Assembly (NCBI RefSeq): GCF_030553055.1
Contig: NZ_CP130713.1
Coordinates: forward strand, 3,720,001 to 3,784,000
Length of the DNA: 64,000 bases
Origin: Streptomyces sp. XD-27
Lineage (GTDB): Bacteria > Actinomycetota > Actinomycetes > Streptomycetales > Streptomycetaceae
Direction: 5' to 3'
Part shown: one piece after another, positions 7,848-15,593 of the stretch
How the letters are laid out: every line of letters starts with the position of its first letter
Position numbering within the stretch: position 1 is the first letter of the stretch
Program-made: the position numbers and the translations under genes
The notes under the pieces: model-generated
What the model saw: only the letters and a program-made list of their open reading frames with translations
What the model was told of the DNA's origin: nothing
The model's database searches: none

Positions 7848-9320
7848 GTGCACGAATCCCCGTCCCAGCCCCCGGTGCCGGGGTGCGAACCGCAGCCGCG
7901 TTTCGAGGCCGTACCCGGGCCCGCCCACTGGCGCTACCGACCGCGTCGCGCGCTGTGGGACAACCGGGCGCTGCGGGCCGGGGCGCTCATCCTGCTGCTC
8001 GCGCTCTCCGGGCTGGTCATCCTGGCGCTCGTCCGCCAGCAGACCGGGACCAAGGGCTTTCTGGTCGGGCTGGGGCTGGCCGTTCTGCCCGTGCCGCTGA
8101 TGGTCGCGGCCTTCCGCTGGATGGACCGCGTCGAGCCGAAGCCCTGGCGCAACCTGGTGTTCGCGTTCGCCTGGGGCGCGTGCGCCGCGACGCTCGTCGC
8201 CCTGCTCGCCAACGGCCTCGCGACCGAGTGGCTCACGAGGACCGTCGCCGACTCCGGGTCCGGGGACGACGCGGCCGACACCGCGTGGGGCGCCACCTTC
8301 GTCGCACCCGTCGTGGAGGAGAGCGCGAAGGCGGCCGCCATACTGCTCCTCTTCCTCTTCCGGCGCCGCGACTTCAACGGGATCGTGGACGGCGTCGTCG
8401 TCGCCGGAATCACCGCCACCGGTTTCGCCTTCACCGAGAACATCCTCTATCTGGGCAACGCGTTCGTCGACGATCAGGAGTTGGGGTACTCCGGCGTACG
8501 CTCCACCACCGCCGCGACGTTCTTCGTCCGGGCGATCATGTCCCCGTTCGCGCATCCCCTGTTCACGGCCATGACGGGCATAGGCTTCGGCCTCGCCGGC
8601 GCGGCCACGCAGCGGCAGCGTGCCCGCCGCGTGCTCCTGCCGGTCGCCGCGCTGCTCGCCGCCATGGTCCTGCACGGCATATGGAACGGGTCGGCCACGC
8701 ACGGCGGCCTCAGCTTCCTCACCGTCTACGCCCTGCTCATGGTCCCGCTGTTCGGCCTGCTGACCTGGCTCACCATCTGGTCGCGCAACAACGAGCTGCG
8801 CACCATCCGCACCCATCTCCCCGCGTACCAGGCCGCGGGCTGGCTCACCCCGCCGGAGCCGGTGGCGCTGTCCTCGCTCCGGGCCCGCGGCATCGCGCGC
8901 GATCTCGCGCGCCGCACCCAGGGCGCCGCGGCGGCGCGTGCGGTCGCCGAGTACACGGCCTTCGCCACCTCCCTCGCCTTTCTCCGGCGGCGGGCGTACC
9001 GGGGCACAGCGGGCCCGGACTTCACGGCGCGCGAACAGGAGTTGCTGCACCACCTGTGGCAGCGCAAGGAGATCGCGCAGCCGGTGCTGGCGCACGCGGC
9101 GCTGTCGGTGCCCGCCCCGCGTGTGCCGCAGCACTGGGGGCCTGCCCCGTACTGGGGGCCCGCACCGTACGGGGGAGCCGCACTGCACTGGGGAGCCGCG
9201 CCGTACGGGGGAGTCGCGCCGAACGGCGGAACCGCGCCGTACTGGGGGTCCGCGCCGCGCGTGGGATCCGGAACGTACCCGTATGGGGTCTCCCCTCAGC
9301 CTCCGCGAATCGGTCTGTAA
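7848..9320 (+). CDS. PrsW-family intramembrane glutamic-type protease
   Basis: 490 residues with about eight hydrophobic segments between residues 43 and 310. The conserved family motifs are present: EESAK (157-161) at the start of one helix, FTEN (195-198) in the next, a membrane HPLF and LHGIWN further on. PrsW in Bacillus cleaves the anti-sigma factor RsiW; many actinobacterial homologues have unknown substrates. The gene is directly followed by an ECF sigma factor and a putative membrane partner (84 bp on), which makes the latter a natural substrate candidate (inference). After residue 420 the cytoplasmic tail becomes a Trp/Tyr-Gly-Pro-Ala repeat. The start is GTG, probably leaderless. 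Confidence 0.85.
   Translation: MHESPSQPPVPGCEPQPRFEAVPGPAHWRYRPRRALWDNRALRAGALILLLALSGLVILALVRQQTGTKGFLVGLGLAVLPVPLMVAAFRWMDRVEPKPWRNLVFAFAWGACAATLVALLANGLATEWLTRTVADSGSGDDAADTAWGATFVAPVVEESAKAAAILLLFLFRRRDFNGIVDGVVVAGITATGFAFTENILYLGNAFVDDQELGYSGVRSTTAATFFVRAIMSPFAHPLFTAMTGIGFGLAGAATQRQRARRVLLPVAALLAAMVLHGIWNGSATHGGLSFLTVYALLMVPLFGLLTWLTIWSRNNELRTIRTHLPAYQAAGWLTPPEPVALSSLRARGIARDLARRTQGAAAARAVAEYTAFATSLAFLRRRAYRGTAGPDFTAREQELLHHLWQRKEIAQPVLAHAALSVPAPRVPQHWGPAPYWGPAPYGGAALHWGAAPYGGVAPNGGTAPYWGSAPRVGSGTYPYGVSPQPPRIGL
9133..9262 (+). repeat. In-frame minisatellite in the PrsW C-terminus
   Basis: About eight units of roughly 15-18 bp encode variants of (W/G)G(P/A)APY. Identity between units is high enough to suggest recent slippage. 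The repeat is in frame, so the tail length can vary without breaking the protein. Confidence 0.75.
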
Positions 9321-9404
9321 CCTTTCGCCGCCGCCGGGCGTGCCCATTACAGGAGCGAAAAGCACCGCGCGTGCAGGACGGCGCACGGGGGCAGCGGGGG
9401 GCAC

Positions 9405-9935
9405 ATGTCAGCATCAGATTTCGATCAGTTCTACGCGGCGACAGCCAAGCGGCTGGTCGCCGCGGTCTACGCCGCGACCGGCGACCTGACCGAGGCCGAG
9501 GACGCGGTACAGGAGGCATACGCCCGGGCGTGGCAGCGCTGGGACCGCCTCACCAAGGACGGCGACCCGACGCCATGGGTCCGGACGGTCGCGCTCCGTC
9601 TGGCCGTCAGCTCCTGGCGCCGGGCGCGTAACCGCATGCGCGCGCATGTGCGCCACGGCCCACCGGCCGACCTGCCCGATCTGGCCCCTGACCGGGTGGC
9701 GCTGGTGCATGCCCTGCGCGGGTTGAAGCCCGACCAGCGCACCGTCGTCGTCCTGCACCACCTGCTCGACCTGCCCATCGAGCAGGTCGCCCGGGAGACC
9801 GGAGTCTCGGCAGGCACCGTGCGTACGCGGCTCAGCCGTGCCCGCAAGGCGCTCGGGCCCCATCTCCGCGACGCCGAGGCCCCGGCTCCCAGACTCTGCG
9901 CACGCCCACCGAAGGAGGTGCCCACCCATGGTTGA
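9405..9935 (+). CDS. ECF-type RNA polymerase sigma factor (SigE-family subgroup)
   Basis: 176 residues. Region 2 covers about 5-75 (EAEDAVQEAYARAWQRW, then WVRTVALRLAVSSWRR) and region 4 about 105-155 (PDQRTVVVLHHLLDLP, VSAGTVRTRLSRARKAL, a helix-turn-helix). There is no extracytoplasmic extension. It should direct RNA polymerase to a small regulon. The stop overlaps the start of the next gene by 8 bp, suggesting coupled synthesis with a membrane regulator. The ATG at 9405 follows GGGGG. The 85-bp spacer before it contains interleaved inverted repeats. Confidence 0.9.
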   Translation: MSASDFDQFYAATAKRLVAAVYAATGDLTEAEDAVQEAYARAWQRWDRLTKDGDPTPWVRTVALRLAVSSWRRARNRMRAHVRHGPPADLPDLAPDRVALVHALRGLKPDQRTVVVLHHLLDLPIEQVARETGVSAGTVRTRLSRARKALGPHLRDAEAPAPRLCARPPKEVPTHG

Positions 9936-10793
9936 TCTGGAAGAGCGTCTGCGTGAGATCGCGCGTGCCGCCGAGCCCTCCATAAGGCTCGCGGGCCCGC
10001 AGGCAGCGCGGGCCAGGGGGCACTGCCGCCGCGCCCGCAAGCGGGCGACGATCGCCGCCTCCGCGGTGTTCACCGCGGCCGCGCTCACGATCGGCTCCTG
10101 GCAGCTGCTGCCCGGCGACGATCCGGCCCGGACCCTGCCGGCGGGGCCGCCCCCTCGCCGACGGCCACCGCCGACACCCCGCCGACCACCCCGGCGATCC
10201 CGTCCGCCGCACTGCTGCCGCCGACCGCGCTGCCGTTCTCGGAGTACGCGCACTGGAAAGCGGTCCGGAGCACCGAGGGAACCGACGCGCCGCTCCTCGA
10301 CGTCGACGGACGCTGCCGGTTGACCGGCCTCGACGGCGACCGCGCACCGGCGCCCGTCTCCCAACGCACCCGCACCTACGAGGGCCGCAGGGGCGACCAG
10401 AAGGCGCGGCACACGATCAGCGTGTACGCGAGCGAGCGAGACGCCATCACGGTGTTCACAGCGCTGGCGAACACGCTCCGCGCACGTTGCGGCGTGAACT
10501 GGCCCACCGATCGGGACATTGCGCCGTCCGGCTCGGCGGCAGACCCGCTGATCCACAAGTTCTTCGTCCGGACCTCCCACGCCTCTCCGGAGGACGTCGA
10601 GGTGGTGCCGATGCGCTCGGGCACCCGTGTCGCCGTCGTCCAAGTCGCGGGCATAGACGGCTTCGCCCGCGAGTACATCGACGGCGTCGCGGATCACTGT
10701 CTTTCGGTATCCCTGTGGCGGACGCAACCTTCTGCCTCGCCTTCACCCTCCCTTTACAAGAACAACCCGGAAGAAGCGGCGCGACGTTGCTGA
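9928..10793 (+). pseudogene. ECF-sigma partner, putative membrane anti-sigma-like protein, frameshifted
   Basis: The frame starting at the ATG at 9928 encodes a cytoplasmic N-terminus (VDLEERLREIARAAEPS), a basic stretch and one transmembrane helix (about residues 36-58), then derails into Arg/Pro nonsense. The continuation is in the -1 frame from about 10150: a Ser/Pro/Thr linker, then a globular extracytoplasmic domain (SEYAHWKAVRSTEG to the stop at 10793). One base missing from the C-run at 10150-10154 explains it; restoring it gives 288 residues. The layout (start overlapping an ECF sigma gene, one membrane helix, external domain) fits a sigma-factor regulator, but no named anti-sigma domain is recognised. 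Whether the break is real or a sequencing error is open; see findings. Confidence 0.7.
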
Positions 10794-10828
10794 TCCGACG
10801 ACCCCACGACCATCTCAAGAGGCCCACT

Positions 10829-12025
10829 GTGCGATCCCACCGTTCCGTACGCCACCTCCACCTCCTCGTGGCGTCGTCCCTCGCCCTGACCGCGCTCGTC
10901 GGCTGCCAGTCGGCGTCGGCCGGTGACAAGGACAAGGACGCCGCCGATGCCGGGCCCGTTCGTATCTCGGCGACCCAGGGCAGCGCCGGTCAGCCGCTCG
11001 CCCCGGACCACACCATCAAGGTCGAGGCGAAGGGCGGCACGCTGACCAAGGTCGCCGTCACCTCCGACGACGCCGAGGCCGCGCCGGTGACCGGCACCTG
11101 GGACAAGGACCGCAAGAGCTGGCACTCCACCCGGACCATGACCCCGGGCGCCACCTACACCATCCAGGCCACCGCGACCAACGCCGCGGGGGAGAACACC
11201 AACCACCGGTCCACCTTCCGCGTCCGCCCGGCCCAGCTCGCCAACGGCGTCTCCGTCACCCCGACCAACAACAAGGTCGTCGGAGCCGGCCAGCCCGTCT
11301 CCGTCGCCTTCGACCACCCCGTCAAGGACAAGGCGGCGGTCGAGCGGCAGCTCTCCGTCTCCACCAGCCCCAAGACGGAAGGCTCCTGGGGCTGGGTCCG
11401 CGACCCCCTCACCGGCATCGAACGCGCCTCCTGGCGTCCCAAGACCTACTGGGCCAAGGGCACCAAGGTCACCTTGAACGCCAAGCTCAGCGGGGTGAAC
11501 ACCGGCGACGGCCGCTACCTCCGCCGCGATGTGACCAGCACGTTCACCATCGGCACGGCGCGTGTCTCCAAGGTCGACCTCAACGCGCACACGATGACGG
11601 TCTACGAGGACGGCAAGAAGGTCGGCACCCTTCCCATATCCGGCGGTGAGCCCCGCTACCCCACCTGGAACGGCACGATGGTCGTCCTGGACAAGGCCCC
11701 CATGGTCAACATGACCAGCGAATCCGTCGGCATAGCCGACCCCTACAACAAGGACGTCCCCTGGGCCGTGCACCTCACCACCTCCGGCACCTACGCCCAC
11801 GCCGCACCCTGGAACGAGGGCAAGGGCATCTTCGGCAAGATCAACAAGAGCCATGGCTGTGTCGGCATGACCAACAAGGACGGCAAGTGGTTCTACGACC
11901 GCGCGGTCCGCGGCGACATCGTCGAGGTCACCGGCTCGACCCGCCAAACCGTGGCCACGGGCAATGGCTATGGCGAGTGGAACCTGTCGTACGAGGAGTG
12001 GCAGAAGCTCAGCGCTCTGGACTGA
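10829..12025 (+). CDS. L,D-transpeptidase lipoprotein with Ig-like domains
   Basis: 398 residues. A signal peptide ends in the lipobox LVGC (lipidated Cys at 26). Two Ig-like domains follow (about 45-240), then the YkuD catalytic domain. The catalytic motif SHGCVGM places the nucleophilic Cys at 344, with the conserved upstream HAAPWNEG. It forms 3-3 cross-links in peptidoglycan and is inhibited by carbapenems in mycobacterial relatives. The GTG at 10829 has AAGAGG 5 nt upstream; longer frames lack a ribosome site and would bury the signal peptide. It overlaps the oppositely oriented acetyltransferase gene by 17 bp at the 3' ends. Confidence 0.92.
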   Translation: MRSHRSVRHLHLLVASSLALTALVGCQSASAGDKDKDAADAGPVRISATQGSAGQPLAPDHTIKVEAKGGTLTKVAVTSDDAEAAPVTGTWDKDRKSWHSTRTMTPGATYTIQATATNAAGENTNHRSTFRVRPAQLANGVSVTPTNNKVVGAGQPVSVAFDHPVKDKAAVERQLSVSTSPKTEGSWGWVRDPLTGIERASWRPKTYWAKGTKVTLNAKLSGVNTGDGRYLRRDVTSTFTIGTARVSKVDLNAHTMTVYEDGKKVGTLPISGGEPRYPTWNGTMVVLDKAPMVNMTSESVGIADPYNKDVPWAVHLTTSGTYAHAAPWNEGKGIFGKINKSHGCVGMTNKDGKWFYDRAVRGDIVEVTGSTRQTVATGNGYGEWNLSYEEWQKLSALD

Positions 12026-12560
12026 CGAGCGGTCGGCTCATGAAGAGCGCGGTCTCGCCCTCCGACTGCGTGCCGAGGTACAGGGTCGTGTCCAGACCGC
12101 ACAGAGTGAAGCCCATCCGCTGGTAGGCGTGGATCGCCGGGGCGTTGACGTTGGTGACCTCCAGCCAGGCGGCGCGGGCACCGCGGTCGTGGCCGTAGGC
12201 GAAGGCTCGGGCCATCAGGTGGCGGCCGATGCCCTTGCCCCGGTGGGTGGGCGCCACGGTGATCTGGCGGATGACCAGGCGGCGGTTCCAGTCCTCGTAG
12301 TCGAGTGCGATGAAGGCGCAGATGCGGTCGCCGTCCACCGCGACCACCGTGTGGTCGACCCGGTCGTCGTCCTCGTCGCCGTCATCGTCCGGGAATTGCT
12401 TCGTCAGGGGCGGGTGGACGGGTGCCGGATGGAGGGAGAAGCCGGTCGCGGTCGCCGTGACCTCGTACACGGTGTCCGTGGTGAAGGAGTCGTCCAGCGC
12501 CGTGAGTTCGGCGTCGTCGGCGGGGGTCCCTACGCGGTACAGGTACGGGGGCGTCGTCAT
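12009..12560 (-). CDS. GNAT acetyltransferase, streptothricin-acetyltransferase-like
   Basis: 183 residues with the GNAT acetyl-CoA loop (ITVAPTHRGKGIGRHLM, motif A near residue 105) and the C-terminal segment VNAPAIHAYQRMGFTLCGL, which is nearly diagnostic of streptothricin N-acetyltransferases (Sat). Those enzymes acetylate the beta-lysine of streptothricin. An acidic insertion (DDDGDEDDD) near 60 is unusual for the family. No streptothricin genes are nearby, so the natural substrate may differ. Ends convergently inside the L,D-transpeptidase 3' end. Confidence 0.82.
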   Translation of the reverse strand: MTTPPYLYRVGTPADDAELTALDDSFTTDTVYEVTATATGFSLHPAPVHPPLTKQFPDDDGDEDDDRVDHTVVAVDGDRICAFIALDYEDWNRRLVIRQITVAPTHRGKGIGRHLMARAFAYGHDRGARAAWLEVTNVNAPAIHAYQRMGFTLCGLDTTLYLGTQSEGETALFMSRPLVSPER

Positions 12561-12625
12561 GGGCGGACCTTCCTGGCGATCGGGCAGCGGCTGGGCGACG
12601 GGCTTCCTGCCCCGGACAGACCGGC

Positions 12626-12660
12626 GGCCCTGGTGTCAAGGGGGGAGAGAGACCAGGGCC
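12626..12660 (-). terminator. Possible terminator after the M23 peptidase gene
   Basis: GGCCCTGGT and ACCAGGGCC form a 9-bp stem with a 17-nt loop, about 60 nt past the stop codon. No U-run. Confidence 0.35.
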
Positions 12661-12719
12661 GTCGGCGTTCAGGGCGTGGGGGAAGGGGAGGAGGGCACGG
12701 GTGGGGCGTGCGGCCTCCG

Positions 12720-13847
12720 CTACGGGTTCTGGCCGTGCTCGCGCAGCCAGGCCAGCGGGTCGATCGGGGCTCCGCCGCCCGGTCGTACCTCGAGGTGCAG
12801 ATGCGGTCCGGTCACGTTGCCCGTGGCGCCGACGCGGCCGATCACATCTCCGGTCGACACCGAACCCGAGGTCCGGACCATGGAGGACAGATGGCAGTAC
12901 CAGACCTCCGTGCCGTCCTCCAGCGTGAGCACGATGCGGTAGCCGTACGACCCCGCCCAGCCGGCCTCGGTGATCGTCCCGCCGTGCACCGCCTTGACCG
13001 GGGTGCCGGTCGGGGCCGCGAAGTCCTGGCCCGTGTGGTCGGCCGACCACATGTCGCCCGCCTCGCCGAACGACGAGGTCAGGGTGTACGAGGCGAGGGG
13101 GAGGGCATAGGACGCGGCCAGCTTCGCGCGACGCTCGGCCTCGGCCTTGCGGGCGGCCTCCGCCGCCTTGCGCTCGGCCTCCTCCGCGGCCTTCCGCTCG
13201 GCCTCCGCCTTGGCGGCCTTCTGCTGCGCGACGTCCTTCGCCTTCTGCTCCGCCGCCGCCTTCGCCGCGGCCGCCGCCTCGGCCCGCGCCGCCGCCTCCC
13301 GCTGGGCCTCGTCGGCGGCCGTCTGCTGCTGCTCGGCCTGCTGCATGATGCGGGCGCGGAGCGCCTCGCCCGCGTCCGTGGTGCCGCTGGCCCGGTCCTG
13401 GGGGGTGAGCCCGGCCTGGGAGAGTGGAGTGCCGGAACCCCGTGTGCCGGTGCCGGAGGGGTCGCCGTCGGAGATCAGCGGCCCGATGACGGGAAGGTCC
13501 TTGGTGTCCGGGAGCGCGTCCTGCACCTCGTCGGCGACATGGGCCAGGTCCGGCATGGATATCGGGGCGTTCGGCCGGTCCTTGGCGGTCGCCATGCCGC
13601 CCGCGCCGACCGCCGCGATGACACCGACGCCGAGCACGGCGCCGCTGCGCGCCATGGTCCCGCCGCGCTGCTTGACGACCCGGTGCCTGCCGCGGACCGG
13701 GGCGACGGACTCCTCCGTGGGGTTCCACTCCTCCCACGGCTCGCCGTCGTCGGCGGCGCCGGGGGCGAAGACGGCGGTCCCGGAGGGCCCGGCTCCGCCG
13801 GAGGTTCCGTACGGTGCCTCGTCGAGGGCAGACCTGTTGGACGCCAC
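12720..13847 (-). CDS. M23-family peptidoglycan endopeptidase with coiled coil
   Basis: 375 residues. A short N-terminal region is followed by one membrane-spanning or signal segment (AVLGVGVIAAVGAGGMAT, about 68-88). A long Ala/Glu/Lys coiled coil (about 165-245) leads to the LytM/M23 domain (255-375) with the zinc ligands HTGQD and HLHLE. It cuts stem-peptide cross-links outside the membrane. The GTG at 13847 has AAGGAG 9 nt upstream. The long leader holds a c-di-AMP riboswitch, so expression should fall when c-di-AMP is high, as for other actinobacterial wall hydrolases. Confidence 0.9.
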   Translation of the reverse strand: MASNRSALDEAPYGTSGGAGPSGTAVFAPGAADDGEPWEEWNPTEESVAPVRGRHRVVKQRGGTMARSGAVLGVGVIAAVGAGGMATAKDRPNAPISMPDLAHVADEVQDALPDTKDLPVIGPLISDGDPSGTGTRGSGTPLSQAGLTPQDRASGTTDAGEALRARIMQQAEQQQTAADEAQREAAARAEAAAAAKAAAEQKAKDVAQQKAAKAEAERKAAEEAERKAAEAARKAEAERRAKLAASYALPLASYTLTSSFGEAGDMWSADHTGQDFAAPTGTPVKAVHGGTITEAGWAGSYGYRIVLTLEDGTEVWYCHLSSMVRTSGSVSTGDVIGRVGATGNVTGPHLHLEVRPGGGAPIDPLAWLREHGQNP

Positions 13848-13872
13848 CGGGGCGTACTCCTTTCCTTCCTTC

Positions 13873-14014
13873 TCGCCTACCGGGTTAGCTGACGGGTTCG
13901 GAGCAGGAAGGTCTCCTACGGGCCAGGTGCGGCCCGATTCACCCCAAGGTTGGTGGTTCCCCGGTTCCCTTGGTGTTGCTGGTGGTGCAGTGGTGGTGCG
14001 TAGGGATTCGGCGA
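13873..14014 (-). ncRNA. c-di-AMP riboswitch (ydaO/yuaA type)
   Basis: On the minus strand the leader contains the class's conserved blocks: GGGGTGAATCGGGCC near 13945, GTAGGAGACCTTCCTGC near 13918, and CCGAACCCGTCAGCTAACC near 13900, closing with GGTAGGCGA. TCGCC at 14010-14014 can pair with GGCGA at 13873-13877 as the outer helix. It lies immediately upstream of a cell-wall hydrolase gene, the classical actinobacterial setting, where ligand binding turns expression off. Confidence 0.93.
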
Positions 14015-14419
14015 CGGCGCACGGTGCCGCCTCTGCGACGGCTGTGACGACCGCGCTGCGTTATCGAACGTTAATAGACCCGGCGACACGATTCCAAGCT
14101 GTTCCCCGGAATCCACGAACCTTTGACGCGCGCCAAACGGTCATTTGCGGGCAGGGTGGTGCGAGTTGCCGGTTCCACCGGCGCGCCGCGACGTCGTGTT
14201 CCACGTACACGCAAACCTGACACGCCTGATCGTGTGTCAATCGTTATGCCTGAGGGGTCACCTTCGACTACGCGACGTCACGCCCGAGGCGGCCGGCGCG
14301 GGGCGGCCCCGTCGAAGACGACGCCTCCGACGATCAGAACGGCCGAAATCCAGCGGGTGAAGCGACGGTTCCGGGCATCACTCGCGTCCGGCGTTCTGAG
14401 GATCAGGGCCGGCGCCGCG
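14015..14419. other. Intergenic region upstream of the riboswitch
   Basis: Contains the unmapped promoter of the riboswitch transcript (an AT-richer patch around 14060-14075, TTATCGAACGTTAATA) and the 3' flank of the DUF6227 gene. On the minus strand 14290-14400 can encode a short hydrophobic stretch (FTRWISAVLIVGGVVF) but no start codon precedes it. Nothing further supported. Confidence 0.5.
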
Positions 14420-15199
14420 TCACAGCTCCACGCCGAGGGCCCGGGCCCGCCGGTCCGCCGCCAGCTCGGCCGCGGCCTCGTCGAGATAGACCTCGCACAC
14501 CAGCCGCCCGTCGCTGGTCAGGTTGTGCTCCAGCTCCCACAGGCTGATCTCGTCCCCGCACGCCAGCAGGAACGCGTGCTCATAGAAGCGGCACCATGTC
14601 GCGTCCCGTCCCCCCGAGCGCCGCCGCGGCTTCGGCGCGAGCGCGATGTCGTGGGCGAACGCGGTCGCGAGCAGTTGCTCGACCTCCTCGCCCGGCCGGT
14701 CGGAGTTCTCCGCACGGCGCAGCACGCGCCGCGCGTGGTCGGCGGAGTTGTCGGCCACGTACGCGCGGGACATCTCCAGCGGCACCGTGGTGCGCAGCAG
14801 TTGCTCGGGCAGCCACACCGGGCCCTTCTCGAACTCCTCCCAGTCCTCCCAGCGGCCGCCGCCGGTGAGCTCGTGCACACGGCGCTCGGCGGTGGTGAGG
14901 GCCTCCTCGTCCAGGTACAGCTCGTACAGGAGGCTCCCGTCCCGGGCGGTGTTGTGCTCCAGCTCCCACAGCAGCCCGCTGCTGCCGTCCGGCAGCAGGA
15001 AGACGTGCCGGAACGTGCTGTATCCCACCGGTCCTCGCGGCTCGTTGCACTGGCGGCACGACCGCAGTTCGGTCTGGTGCATCAGGGCGTCACGCAGCCG
15101 GACGAGCTCCGTTTCGTCGAGCTCGAACGTGTTCTGAGCGCGGGCCAGCAGCCCGTCAAGATGCTCGGTGGGCGGCCCGCCGGCTTCTGCGTGTCCCAT
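14420..15199 (-). CDS. DUF6227 family protein
   Basis: 259 residues, soluble and acidic, found across Streptomyces with no known role. It contains two copies of one module: HVFLLPDGSSGLLWELEHN followed by LYELYLDEEA (about residues 64-100), and HAFLLACGDEISLWELEHN followed by VCEVYLDEAA (about 200-240). Each copy is preceded by a helical segment. A CRQC pair near residue 48 could bind metal. The ATG at 15199 has GGAGGAG 7 nt upstream and is preferred over two upstream in-frame starts. Standing alone, read leftward. Confidence 0.8.
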   Translation of the reverse strand: MGHAEAGGPPTEHLDGLLARAQNTFELDETELVRLRDALMHQTELRSCRQCNEPRGPVGYSTFRHVFLLPDGSSGLLWELEHNTARDGSLLYELYLDEEALTTAERRVHELTGGGRWEDWEEFEKGPVWLPEQLLRTTVPLEMSRAYVADNSADHARRVLRRAENSDRPGEEVEQLLATAFAHDIALAPKPRRRSGGRDATWCRFYEHAFLLACGDEISLWELEHNLTSDGRLVCEVYLDEAAAELAADRRARALGVEL

Positions 15200-15415
15200 G
15201 TCTCTACTCCTCCCGGCCATCGACTCGCCGCGCCCCCGAAGCGACATCTCGCGACTTACCGTAGCGGCGTCGACACACCCCGCGTGCGGTGTTTGGCGAA
15301 GCCGTGGACCGCAGTTCCCTTTGCCCCCTGCTGCGGCACATGGCCGGGAATCATCACGCTTCGGGCTCGAGAGGCGACAGATCCAGCCACGGGTCAGGGG
15401 TCTGGCGCACGCTCC

Positions 15416-15523
15416 GTCGACGCCCCGGTCGGGCTGCCCTGGCAGGACCTCGCCGTCGCCCGGACCGCGTATCAGCGGGCGCGGCAGCGCGGCATCGGCA
15501 CGCGCGTCGACCTGCTGTCGTAA
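15416..15523 (+). pseudogene. Remnant of an ornithine cyclodeaminase/mu-crystallin-family gene (C-terminus only)
   Basis: About 35 codons ending in TAA read VGLPWQDLAVARTAY then RARQRGIGTRVDLLS. This matches the usual C-terminus of the ornithine cyclodeaminase/SbnB family (pattern GLAxxDLAxAxxAYxRAxxxGxGTxVDL). No upstream part, start or ribosome site is found. It is a relic rather than a small gene. Its neighbours, an ATP-grasp/PLP-decarboxylase fusion and a urea transporter, also handle amino-acid-derived nitrogen compounds, so it may be what is left of a larger cluster. Confidence 0.45.
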
Positions 15524-15544
15524 GCACTCGTGCGGTAGGGCTTG

Positions 15545-15587
15545 TTCGGCAGCGCTCGCTTCGGCAGCGCTCGTTTCGGCTGCGCTT
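15545..15587 (-). repeat. 15-bp tandem repeat after the urea transporter gene
   Basis: Three units of TTCGGCAGCGCTCGC (third one diverged) end 6 bp from the stop codon of the transporter gene. Part of the 3'-end repeat pattern seen across the window. Confidence 0.7.
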
Positions 15588-15593
15588 CCTCGT

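Noticed and set aside
14290..14420. Small membrane protein on the minus strand
   Set aside because: A hydrophobic stretch exists but there is no start codon or ribosome site.
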